From Hyphomicrobiaceae bacterium (lineage in GTDB: Bacteria > Pseudomonadota > Alphaproteobacteria > Rhizobiales > HXMU1428-3): a stretch of DNA of 7,841 nt. The DNA is taken from positions 1 to 7,841 of the forward strand of contig JANQQH010000100.1 of assembly GCA_028285025.1 (NCBI GenBank), read 5' to 3'. The position numbers and the translations under genes were made by a program. Positions 1-4,962 of this stretch are shown in pieces; within the stretch, counting starts at the first letter, position 1, and each line of letters begins with the position of its first letter. Below the pieces are notes generated by a model that had not been told where the DNA came from, searched no databases, and saw nothing but the letters and a program-made list of their open reading frames with translations.

Positions 1-18
1 CGTTGAATTGATAGACTT

Positions 19-1254
19 ATGAAACAAATCATTGAGTTAATAAAAGAGTGGGCTTTAAAGGTTTTAAATTTTGGCATCGTTAGCCAGAATGAGATCGTAA
101 GACGCCAACAGCGATTTACAAATATGGCGGCCTATGTCACGGCCTTTAACGCTTTGCATCACTTGGTTGTGAATGCCTTTTATAATTTTTGGCCGCTGCT
201 TCCGGTTAACATTTATAATTTTCTGATTGCTATGGGCGCTTTGTTGTTACCGTTTGGTCATCGCCATGGGGATTATTTAGCAGGATTTTTACTGGCTATG
301 ATGATCGTCGTTGGTAATTTTTTCGTGGTGATGGCTTTTGGTTTAAACAGCGATTTGCATATTTATTACACGTTGGCGGGATGTTTTATTTTTATGGTTG
401 GGGTGACCAATTTAAAACTCTTTTTGGCAATGTTTTTATTTGCGTTTTTCGCGCTTATTGGTGTGTTTTTCTTCGCTAGCGAGCAAGGCTTTTTGATGAT
501 TGAGGACCAAAGTTTTCGTCGTGATTTGGCCATGCAAGCCTTTGTGAATGCTATTATTATAAATGCGCTCCTTATTTTTTATGCTTTGAGTTTGTTGGAT
601 AAGGCAGAGCGCGCTTTGGCCCATGAGTACCAGCGCTCAGAACGATTGTTGACAACGATTTTACCAGTGCCGATTGCTCAGCGGTTAAAGTCAGCACCAA
701 ACCAGCGCATAGCTGATAGGGTTGAAGATGCCAGTGTTTTGTTTGCTGACTTGGTTGGTTTTACCAGGGCTTCACACACTGTGCCGCCAGAAGATGTGGT
801 GGCTTATTTAGATGATTTGTTTTCCACTTTTGATGGGCTTTGTGACAATTATAGTGTTGATAAAATCAAAACCATTGGCGATGGATATATGGCTGTGGGA
901 GGCTTGCATGATGCGGGCGGTGCTCGTGCGATAGGGTTTTTGGCACTGGATATGATTGAGGCGATGAATGGGCGGTCTTTTTTAGGGTTAGAGTCTCTTT
1001 CTTTGCGTATTGGTATTCACCGTGGTCCGCTTACAGCTGGGGTGATTGGTGATCAGCGGATGTCTTATGATGTGTGGGGCAGCACGGTAAATTGTGCAGC
1101 GCGGTTGGAAGCGCATAGCTTGCCTTCACGTATTCATGTTAGCGAAGCTTTTATGGTGGCGGTGAGTGATACATTTCATTTTTCTAAATTAGATGTCACA
1201 GAGCTGCGCGGTGTGGGTGTGATGAGTACAGGGTATTTGTTGCGCCAGGTATAG
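19..1254 (+). CDS. Membrane-anchored class III adenylate cyclase
   Basis: The 411-residue product should make cAMP from ATP at the inner membrane, with the catalytic domain in the cytoplasm. About six hydrophobic helices are visible (roughly residues 38-58, 63-80, 86-108, 115-130, 132-152, 170-193). A charged linker helix follows (about 194-230), with the ILPVPIAQRL signature common just before class III catalytic domains. The catalytic domain spans about 236-411. Metal-binding aspartates are D244 (FADLVGF) and D288 (KTIGD). Lys284 and Asp351 (YDVWG) sit where adenylate cyclases select adenine; guanylate cyclases usually have Glu and Cys there. Asn358 and Arg362 (VNCAAR) complete the active site, so one chain has every residue needed for a homodimer. 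An in-frame stop at 4-6 fixes the ORF limit, and ATG 19 is the first start. No clear Shine-Dalgarno precedes it. The membrane module is not assigned to a named sensor family. Adenylate specificity is inferred from residues. Confidence 0.93.
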   Translation: MKQIIELIKEWALKVLNFGIVSQNEIVRRQQRFTNMAAYVTAFNALHHLVVNAFYNFWPLLPVNIYNFLIAMGALLLPFGHRHGDYLAGFLLAMMIVVGNFFVVMAFGLNSDLHIYYTLAGCFIFMVGVTNLKLFLAMFLFAFFALIGVFFFASEQGFLMIEDQSFRRDLAMQAFVNAIIINALLIFYALSLLDKAERALAHEYQRSERLLTTILPVPIAQRLKSAPNQRIADRVEDASVLFADLVGFTRASHTVPPEDVVAYLDDLFSTFDGLCDNYSVDKIKTIGDGYMAVGGLHDAGGARAIGFLALDMIEAMNGRSFLGLESLSLRIGIHRGPLTAGVIGDQRMSYDVWGSTVNCAARLEAHSLPSRIHVSEAFMVAVSDTFHFSKLDVTELRGVGVMSTGYLLRQV

Positions 1255-1384
1255 GTTTAGGACCTAAGTAAATGGCTTTTATTTTGTTGCAGATTTTATG
1301 AGCAACAATATAAGAAAAAATATCATTAGTTTGATCATGAGGCTGGCCGTTAGTAAGGGTTTAAGTCTTCAGGTCGAATTCTGG

Positions 1385-1423
1385 AAAATTGACCGGCTAT
1401 GGAGTTTAAAGCCGGTCAATTTT
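1385..1423. terminator. Bidirectional intrinsic terminator between convergent genes
   Basis: A perfect 13-bp inverted repeat (AAAATTGACCGGC at 1385-1397 and its complement at 1411-1423) encloses a 13-nt loop. The stem has a GC-rich top and an A/T base, so each strand ends in a run of U. It lies 130 nt past the cyclase stop and 20 nt past the stop of the opposing exported-protein gene, so it can serve both. A weaker 7-bp hairpin (TTGTTGC 1284-1290 with GCAACAA 1302-1308) lies closer to the cyclase but lacks a following U tract. Nothing else is recognised between 1255 and 1443. Confidence 0.85.
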
Positions 1424-1443
1424 TATAGAGAGCCTGTTTTATC

Positions 1444-1740
1444 TTAGTAGTGGTTATAGTAGCGGCGTCCGCACCATTTACCCACTCTTACAAACCGTTT
1501 GATTTTACGGCCGTGGTAAGGGCTCCAAACCCAGACCTTTCGGTATTTTGGCTTGCAACGATAGTTGTAGTGATAGCCATAATGGTAGGGTTTATGAAAA
1601 TGTAGTTTAAATTTTTTCTTGCCCCAGCCACCTGCATTTGCATCTGTGATGCCGGTGCTAAGTGCTGCCAAGATTATGGCTATGATTGCAAGGATTGGAA
1701 GGGCGATTTTTTTCATCAATGTGTTCATATTCGTATTCAT
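1444..1740 (-). CDS. Small exported basic Tyr/His-rich protein, function unknown
   Basis: This 98-residue protein is not recognised as a named family. The N-terminus is a classical Sec signal: Lys10-Lys11, a hydrophobic core over about residues 12-30, and an Ala-X-Ala site (ANA, 34-36), giving a mature chain of about 62 residues that starts GGWG. The mature part is very rich in Lys, Arg, Tyr and His (patches at 41-60 and 63-71), with several Trp and two cysteines (C62, C90) that could form a disulfide in the periplasm. It should be strongly cationic, so binding to nucleic acid, polyanionic polysaccharide or metal is possible but unproven. The first Met is chosen over Met5 and Met9 because GGAG (1748-1751) lies 7 nt ahead of it. 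A CRP-type site and a possible -10 box lie upstream. The gene converges on the cyclase gene and shares its terminator. Confidence 0.85.
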   Translation of the reverse strand: MNTNMNTLMKKIALPILAIIAIILAALSTGITDANAGGWGKKKFKLHFHKPYHYGYHYNYRCKPKYRKVWVWSPYHGRKIKRFVRVGKWCGRRYYNHY

Positions 1741-1747
1741 TTTAAAT

Positions 1748-1751
1748 CTCC
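1748..1751 (-). promoter_or_regulatory. Ribosome binding site of the 98-residue exported protein
   Basis: GGAG on the minus strand, 7 nt from the ATG at 1740-1738. It decides between three closely spaced Met codons (residues 1, 5 and 9) in favour of the first. Confidence 0.75.
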
Positions 1752-1779
1752 ATTTGATTGGCGTTTTGTTTCACGTTTT

Positions 1780-1798
1780 AAGAGATTTGCTATCTCTT
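1780..1798 (-). other. 5' leader stem-loop of the exported-protein mRNA
   Basis: A perfect 7-bp inverted repeat (AAGAGAT and ATCTCTT) with a 5-nt loop lies between the predicted transcription start (near 1801) and the gene at 1740. In the minus-strand transcript it would form a hairpin almost at the 5' end. Such hairpins often protect mRNAs from 5'-end-dependent decay. It could instead be a protein-binding palindrome. The start site is predicted, not measured. Confidence 0.5.
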
Positions 1799-1807
1799 GA
1801 TGTTTGT

Positions 1808-1813
1808 AGGATA
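1808..1813 (-). promoter_or_regulatory. Candidate -10 box for the exported-protein gene
   Basis: The minus strand reads TATCCT here, four of six matches to TATAAT, which would put the start near 1801. The CRP-type palindrome is then centred about 40.5-41 bp upstream of that start, the geometry of a class II CRP-dependent promoter. In such promoters the activator covers the -35 region and a good -35 box is not needed. No convincing TTGACA is seen, which fits. Confidence 0.45.
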
Positions 1814-1832
1814 GTCTGAGAGGTTTTTATAG

Positions 1833-1850
1833 ATGTGATATTTATCACAT
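1833..1850. promoter_or_regulatory. CRP-type operator (TGTGA-N6-TCACA)
   Basis: ATGTGATATTTATCACAT has perfect 8-bp arms around a TT spacer and contains the full TGTGA-N6-TCACA core recognised by cAMP receptor proteins of the CRP/FNR superfamily. It is not an FNR box, which would have TTGAT-N4-ATCAA. It lies in the 380-bp region between two divergent exported-protein genes. Spacing fits activation of the minus-strand gene; an effect on the + strand candidate RNA starting near 1890 is less clear. The cyclase gene about 600 bp away offers a source of the ligand. That a CRP-family protein binds here is inferred from the palindrome. Confidence 0.72.
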
Positions 1851-1889
1851 GTTGAAGGCGTGCTTATTTTCATCCCTGTTTTTAACTTT

Positions 1890-1943
1890 AGAGCCGTTGG
1901 TTCACATGGCTGTGAAGGAGAGCTGTTCGCAGCTCTCTTTTTT
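1890..1943 (+). ncRNA. Candidate small RNA with two tandem hairpins
   Basis: A + strand intrinsic terminator here has no + strand gene between it and the earlier terminator at 1385-1423, so it should end a short separate transcript. Two hairpins sit in tandem: TTCACA-TGGC-TGTGAA (1901-1916), then an 8-bp GC-rich stem with a TTCG loop and six T (1918-1943). The 5' end near 1890 is a guess based on a weak -10-like TAACTT at 1883-1888. There is no open reading frame of note and no match to an RNA family I recognise. Alternatively, the terminator only blocks antisense transcription from reaching the gene at 2121. Confidence 0.45.
1918..1943 (+). terminator. Strong intrinsic terminator with TTCG loop
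   Basis: GAGAGCTG (1918-1925), TTCG loop (1926-1929) and CAGCTCTC (1930-1937) are followed by six T (1938-1943). The stem can extend by a G-U and two A-U pairs into the T tract. The strict 8-bp stem, tight tetraloop and uninterrupted T run make it a textbook factor-independent terminator on the + strand. It lies in a region without a protein-coding gene. Confidence 0.88.
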
Positions 1944-2106
1944 GCGGGCGAAAAACATATGTTTGTGAGATTGGATCACTTTTTTTGGTGATTTTGGCTG
2001 GTCTTTTCAACCAACTTCACCGGTGCGTGAGGTGCTCTTTTCAATTTCAGCTTTATCGATCATGTTATCTCCAACGCCGCCACAAAGGCTGGTTGTATTA
2101 ACTCTT

Positions 2107-2113
2107 AAAGGAG
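2107..2113 (+). promoter_or_regulatory. Ribosome binding site of the 42-residue exported peptide
   Basis: AAAGGAG lies 7 nt ahead of ATG 2121. This near-ideal Shine-Dalgarno sequence is the main reason to accept such a short reading frame as a gene. Confidence 0.85.
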
Positions 2114-2120
2114 ACTTGAA

Positions 2121-2249
2121 ATGAAAAATTTAATCGCATCTATCGTACTTGGTTTTAGTTTGGTTGCTGGTGTTGTTGCTGCGCAGGCTGAGCCTTCTGC
2201 AGCTGGTCAAGGATTTGCACCTACTGGTAGTTTTGTTGAAGGCAATTAG
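2121..2249 (+). CDS. 42-residue exported peptide, function unknown
   Basis: A short gene encodes a peptide with a textbook Sec signal: Lys2, a hydrophobic core at about residues 4-20 and an AQA cleavage motif (21-23). The mature chain would be only about 19 residues, starting EPSAAG and ending FVEGN. It is rich in Gly, Ala and Ser, has two Glu and no Lys or Arg, so it is mildly acidic. A strong Shine-Dalgarno supports translation, and a strong terminator about 95 nt past the stop supports a discrete transcript. The family is not recognised. There is no lipobox cysteine, so it is not an entericidin-like lipoprotein. It could be a secreted signal or envelope peptide, or mainly the coding part of an mRNA whose 3' end acts as a regulatory RNA. 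It is divergent from the other exported-protein gene and convergent with the lipid operon. Confidence 0.8.
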   Translation: MKNLIASIVLGFSLVAGVVAAQAEPSAAGQGFAPTGSFVEGN

Positions 2250-2374
2250 GATCAACAAATAAACTTCTGGCAGGTTTTTATGTTCCTCTTCCCTCCCTCT
2301 CCCTCTTATTCATAAGAGCCTGTGTTTCAGAAGGGTTTTATAGAGCGCCCCTTTTTTAAGGGGCGCTTTGTTTT
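2250..2374 (+). ncRNA. Structured CU-rich 3' UTR, candidate 3'-derived small RNA
   Basis: After the peptide gene, an interrupted stem can form between CTTCTG/CAGG (2264-2269, 2271-2274) and CCTG/CAGAAG (2319-2322, 2328-2333). The loop it closes carries a 25-nt pyrimidine-only tract (2283-2307). An alternative small hairpin, CTCTTA-TTCA-TAAGAG, lies at 2303-2318. A terminator follows at 2344-2374. A CU-rich, anti-Shine-Dalgarno-like sequence in a loop, plus a terminator hairpin, is the architecture of several alphaproteobacterial small RNAs made from the 3' ends of small-ORF mRNAs. That this RNA is processed or regulatory is inferred. Confidence 0.4.
2344..2374 (+). terminator. Intrinsic terminator of the small peptide gene
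   Basis: A perfect 10-bp stem (AGCGCCCCTT 2344-2353, AAGGGGCGCT 2358-2367) with a TTTT loop is followed by a T-rich run to 2374. It lies tail to tail with the minus-strand operon, whose last stop codon is at 2373-2375. On the minus strand the hairpin is not followed by a U tract, so it suits + strand transcripts better; the operon may use it as a weak terminator. Confidence 0.9.
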
Positions 2375-2870
2375 ATTGGGGCTTTATGAGATTTAAATCT
2401 TTGTCGGCCAGAGCATAAAGCAAATAGGTGTGAGCGCCTTGATATTTAAAGACCCCATATTTTGCTTGCTCGTATAGGGGGCGATGTCCTTCTTGGAAAA
2501 AGAAGCTGTTTGGTTGAATGGTGATGGAGCTGTTCCATCGCCTTGCTTTGGTATAGCGAATGGTAATTTCTTCGGGTTTTAAGGGTTGGCCATTCTCAAA
2601 GCTGACGAACTGGGCAATGCCTTGCTCGTTCGGGGCAATGATTAAGCGCCCGGTTTTGGTTTGCTCTTTTACAGTTTCTTTTTTGATCGAGCGCTCTATG
2701 GCAAAAGCCAAGCGCATGTAATCACCTTGCATGAGGGAGCGTGGGTCAACCGGGGCAAGCTCGACATAAACCGTTTGGCCGCCGCGCAAGATTTGTTCTT
2801 TTTTCCAAATATCATAATTGAGGCCAAGTAGCAGGCACAGACCGATGATTAAGGGCAATGTTTTTTTCAT
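2373..2870 (-). CDS. GDYXXLXY family membrane-anchored protein
   Basis: This 165-residue protein has one N-terminal hydrophobic segment (about residues 4-18, signal anchor or uncleaved signal). The rest should be exposed, probably in the periplasm. The family signature is clear: LAPVDPRSLMQGDYMRLAF at 38-56, with Gly49, Asp50, Tyr51 and Leu54. The final position of the motif is Phe56 rather than the Tyr of the family name. No enzymatic activity is established for the family. In many bacteria its gene lies beside DUF2157 and DUF4401 genes, exactly as here. The start codon overlaps the DUF4401 stop in an ATGA, and AAGGAG (2878-2883) sits 7 nt before the ATG, so translation is coupled but also independently primed. 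It is the last gene of the operon. Confidence 0.9.
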   Translation of the reverse strand: MKKTLPLIIGLCLLLGLNYDIWKKEQILRGGQTVYVELAPVDPRSLMQGDYMRLAFAIERSIKKETVKEQTKTGRLIIAPNEQGIAQFVSFENGQPLKPEEITIRYTKARRWNSSITIQPNSFFFQEGHRPLYEQAKYGVFKYQGAHTYLLYALADKDLNLIKPQ

Positions 2871-3976
2871 TGGCTCTCTCCTTGTTGGGTTTTGAAGAAA
2901 TGTAGATAGGCCCAGACAACCAGTAAGGCGATGCCGTTTATTAATAATAGACCAGATTTTTCTAAGAGGGTGATGTTGAGCTGGAAATAATAGCTGATTA
3001 AAAAATAGATAAAACTTAAGATCCCAAGAACCAGTAAGGAGCGGTTGTATTTATAATATCCTAAGATAAGAATGATGAGTGCGGCCAGGATGTTTTGTGG
3101 GCCGTACAGAGCTAAAATGATTGTTAATGCAAGTGTTAGGATGATCAAGTCAGGGGATAATTTTGCTTGGTCTTTGGCAACCCTATAGGCGGTGATGAGA
3201 AAGCTTGCTCCAAGGCAGAGTTTGACAATGTATGAGGTGAGCTTTGATGTCAGGTTGTGCAAGCCGATGCTCATTTCAGGCCAAAGGGGGAGTAAAATAC
3301 AAGTGAAAACGAGCAGTGAAAAAGCCAAAGGTTGCCAGGTTGCCTTTATGGTGTTGCTCAGCAATAACCACAGGGCGAGAGCTAACAAGGCACCATATAA
3401 GGGGCCATAGGCAAGTTCTGACAGGTAAGGGTTTTGGGGTTTGTAGACAAGACTTGCGAACAAAAACACTAAAGTTGTCAGGCAGGAAAAGAATTTATCG
3501 ATGCTGTTATTGATCGTGAAATAGGTCAAGGCCGTTAAGAGCACCATGGTCCCAGTTAAGGCCCAAAAGATCTGGTCTGATTTAAAGGAGACCAGGGTGG
3601 CGACCCAATAACATAACAAAATTTTGCCTACAGCCGTTGCTGCCAAAATGATTTGTTGGGAAAGACTAGAGGGGTGGTCTGATTTTTTTGACGTCATTGA
3701 GAGGAAAATAGCTAGCCCTAAAGATAGGCCCCCGCAGATCAAAAAGCTCATTCCTTCATTCACATTGAGGATGCCCGCAACCATGAGTGTGGATAGTATC
3801 ATGGCAGTGGCAAATAGTACGCCTATGGCGCTTAAGATTGCTATCAATAGGGACGGTGCCGGGTGTGCGCGAGATTGGTCAAGATAGGTCTGAATTTCAG
3901 TTTTGTTATAGTTGATTTGTTTTTGGTCTAGATGATCAAATAGCTCTTGGCTGGTTGATTGGGCTGTATTGGTCAT
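2867..3976 (-). CDS. DUF4401 polytopic membrane protein
   Basis: A 369-residue inner-membrane protein. About 40 hydrophilic residues are followed by about ten hydrophobic helices that fill the rest of the chain. The C-terminal block at 306-341 (GYYKYNRSLLVLGI, then SYYFQLNITLLEKSG) is the most recognisable part of the DUF4401 family, including the Asn-Arg pair (311-312) and the Thr-Leu-Leu-x-Lys-Ser run. Function is unknown. I start it at ATG 3976-3974, because this start overlaps the DUF2157 stop as ATGA and is preceded by GGGAGAGGGG (3979-3988). The reading frame stays open to 4174, but the extra 66 residues are hydrophilic, lie inside DUF2157 coding sequence and have no family resemblance. 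Neighbours on both sides are the usual partners of this family. Confidence 0.9.
   Translation of the reverse strand: MTNTAQSTSQELFDHLDQKQINYNKTEIQTYLDQSRAHPAPSLLIAILSAIGVLFATAMILSTLMVAGILNVNEGMSFLICGGLSLGLAIFLSMTSKKSDHPSSLSQQIILAATAVGKILLCYWVATLVSFKSDQIFWALTGTMVLLTALTYFTINNSIDKFFSCLTTLVFLFASLVYKPQNPYLSELAYGPLYGALLALALWLLLSNTIKATWQPLAFSLLVFTCILLPLWPEMSIGLHNLTSKLTSYIVKLCLGASFLITAYRVAKDQAKLSPDLIILTLALTIILALYGPQNILAALIILILGYYKYNRSLLVLGILSFIYFLISYYFQLNITLLEKSGLLLINGIALLVVWAYLHFFKTQQGESQ
2878..2883 (-). promoter_or_regulatory. Ribosome binding site of the GDYXXLXY gene
   Basis: AAGGAG on the minus strand, 7 nt from ATG 2870-2868, inside the end of the DUF4401 gene. It allows new initiation in addition to coupling through the ATGA overlap. 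Confidence 0.75.
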
Positions 3977-4962
3977 TGCCCCTCTCCCATTTTGTGATGA
4001 GTTGTCTTCAAATAAGAAATAAGCGCTGTGAAAATAACGATTGTGATTATGCTGCCGATAAAGAGAGTTGCTGTTTCTCCTTGCGAATAAGAGGTTAAAA
4101 GTTTCAAAAGGGCTGTTTCCAATTGAATGGCTAACGAGATGATCAATAATGCATGGGTTATAAAGTCTTGCCATTTAAGCCGTGATAAATAGAACAAGAG
4201 CGCTTGGGCGGCGATGGTTGACAGCGCCACAAGTAACGGCCAGCTGGTGAAAAGATGGGGGTGGAAGATGCATTGGATGGATAAAATGCAAAGATTGATA
4301 ATGAAGGCTAAGCATAGAATTCTTAAGGTCCAAGGGCCTTGTAGCCAAGAAAAGATTTTGCGGGCATAAAGCAGGCAGGCAAGGGCGGTTCCGTTTAACA
4401 GGGCATGCGCTGTGGGTATAGCTAAGGTTTCGTGTCTGGTTAACTGTAGGGTTTGCTCCATCCAGAAATGTAGGCCTAAGTTGGCAACGGTTAGCCACAG
4501 TGCCCAGTGGGCCGCAAATTTTGATAGACAGATCCAGGGTAATATCACCACAGCCCATACGGCAAATAGTTGCCAGGCATTGGCGCCTGTTTGGTAAGTT
4601 TGTCCGATCAGAGCCAAGAGCACGCCGACAAGGAAGCTTGCGGCCAGCATGAGGGTTTGGTTGATCAGTTTTGCTTTGAAGGGAAAGAGGCTGGCAATCA
4701 AACAGATCAAAATGGCGGCTTCTACAAGGGCAAATTGGAGCCATTTGCCTAAATCTTCCCAATTGTAGGCAAAGAAAAACATGATTGAGGCTAGGATTAG
4801 GGCTGTGCTCAAACCTAGGAACAGTCTTTCTATCCACAACTTCCATTGGCGTGGGCCTTGTAGGAAACTTTGACTGGCGCGTCTTGTCTCTTCATTGATC
4901 AGCTCGTGATGATAGAGCTGTTCTATCAGGTTTGGGGTTATGGGTTTTGAAGCTTGGCTCAT
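3973..4962 (-). CDS. DUF2157 polytopic membrane protein
   Basis: A 329-residue inner-membrane protein of unknown function. An N-terminal hydrophilic segment (1-40) predicted to be helical, with an acidic/basic LIEQL...LINEE pattern, is typical of DUF2157 and is followed by about ten membrane helices. The motif GQTYQTGANAW at 120-130, between two helices, is the strongest family hallmark. The chain ends in a short basic tail (THHKMGEGQ). The start ATG (4962-4960) overlaps the aas stop (4961-4959) as ATGA. No good Shine-Dalgarno is seen (only AAGAAAAGA), so translation probably depends on ribosomes finishing aas. The stop overlaps the DUF4401 start in the same way. A long alternative frame inside it (4175-4846) is a shadow. 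Confidence 0.92.
   Translation of the reverse strand: MSQASKPITPNLIEQLYHHELINEETRRASQSFLQGPRQWKLWIERLFLGLSTALILASIMFFFAYNWEDLGKWLQFALVEAAILICLIASLFPFKAKLINQTLMLAASFLVGVLLALIGQTYQTGANAWQLFAVWAVVILPWICLSKFAAHWALWLTVANLGLHFWMEQTLQLTRHETLAIPTAHALLNGTALACLLYARKIFSWLQGPWTLRILCLAFIINLCILSIQCIFHPHLFTSWPLLVALSTIAAQALLFYLSRLKWQDFITHALLIISLAIQLETALLKLLTSYSQGETATLFIGSIITIVIFTALISYLKTTHHKMGEGQ
3980..3988 (-). promoter_or_regulatory. Ribosome binding site of the DUF4401 gene
   Basis: The minus strand reads GGGAGAGGG just before ATG 3976-3974, with GGAG 7 nt from the start. It decides the DUF4401 start against an upstream Met. The same 9 nt are perfectly complementary to 2295-2303 in the + strand 3' UTR of the small peptide gene. 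Confidence 0.8.

Larger units (their letters stand above)
1741..2120. other. 380-bp intergenic region between divergent exported-protein genes
   Basis: No protein gene is supported here. Besides the elements listed separately (leader hairpin, -10 box, CRP-type site, candidate RNA and its terminator), it holds a 12-bp palindrome AAACATATGTTT (1953-1964) and a weak hairpin ATCAC/GTGAT (1975-1979 with 1988-1992) followed by four T. There is also a 9-bp direct repeat TCTTTTCAA (2002-2010 and 2036-2044, 34 bp apart) and a repeated GGCTGGT (1996-2002 and 2088-2094). Any of these could bind a regulator of the small gene at 2121. No convincing sigma70 promoter was found for that gene; TATTAA at 2096-2101 is a weak -10 candidate without a clear -35. 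Confidence 0.6.

Noticed and set aside
1284..1308. 7-bp hairpin 30 nt after the cyclase gene as its terminator
   Set aside because: The stem is AT-rich at one side and is followed by an A-rich stretch, not T. The hairpin at 1385-1423 is far better.
1298..1447. 49-residue + strand frame after the cyclase gene
   Set aside because: It has no Shine-Dalgarno, runs straight through the 13-bp terminator hairpin and into the convergent gene, and its product has no recognisable feature.
1835..1849. Reading the 1833-1850 palindrome as an FNR box
   Set aside because: FNR sites need TTGAT-N4-ATCAA; this site has TGTGA-N6-TCACA, which is the CRP pattern.
2280..2315. 11-residue frame starting at ATG 2280 over the pyrimidine tract
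   Set aside because: Its Pro/Ser/Phe-rich content simply reflects the CU tract. The upstream GGCAGG is a poor ribosome binding site and no other evidence supports it.
3977..4174. N-terminal 66-codon extension of the DUF4401 reading frame
   Set aside because: It lies inside DUF2157 coding sequence. The ATGA overlap and GGAG-type site support the start at 3976 instead, and the extra residues do not look like the family.
4175..4846. Long minus-strand frame of 223 codons within the DUF2157 gene
   Set aside because: It overlaps a well-supported DUF2157 frame, has no family resemblance, is rich in Pro, Cys, Arg and Leu as expected from a shifted membrane-protein gene, and has no ribosome binding site logic.
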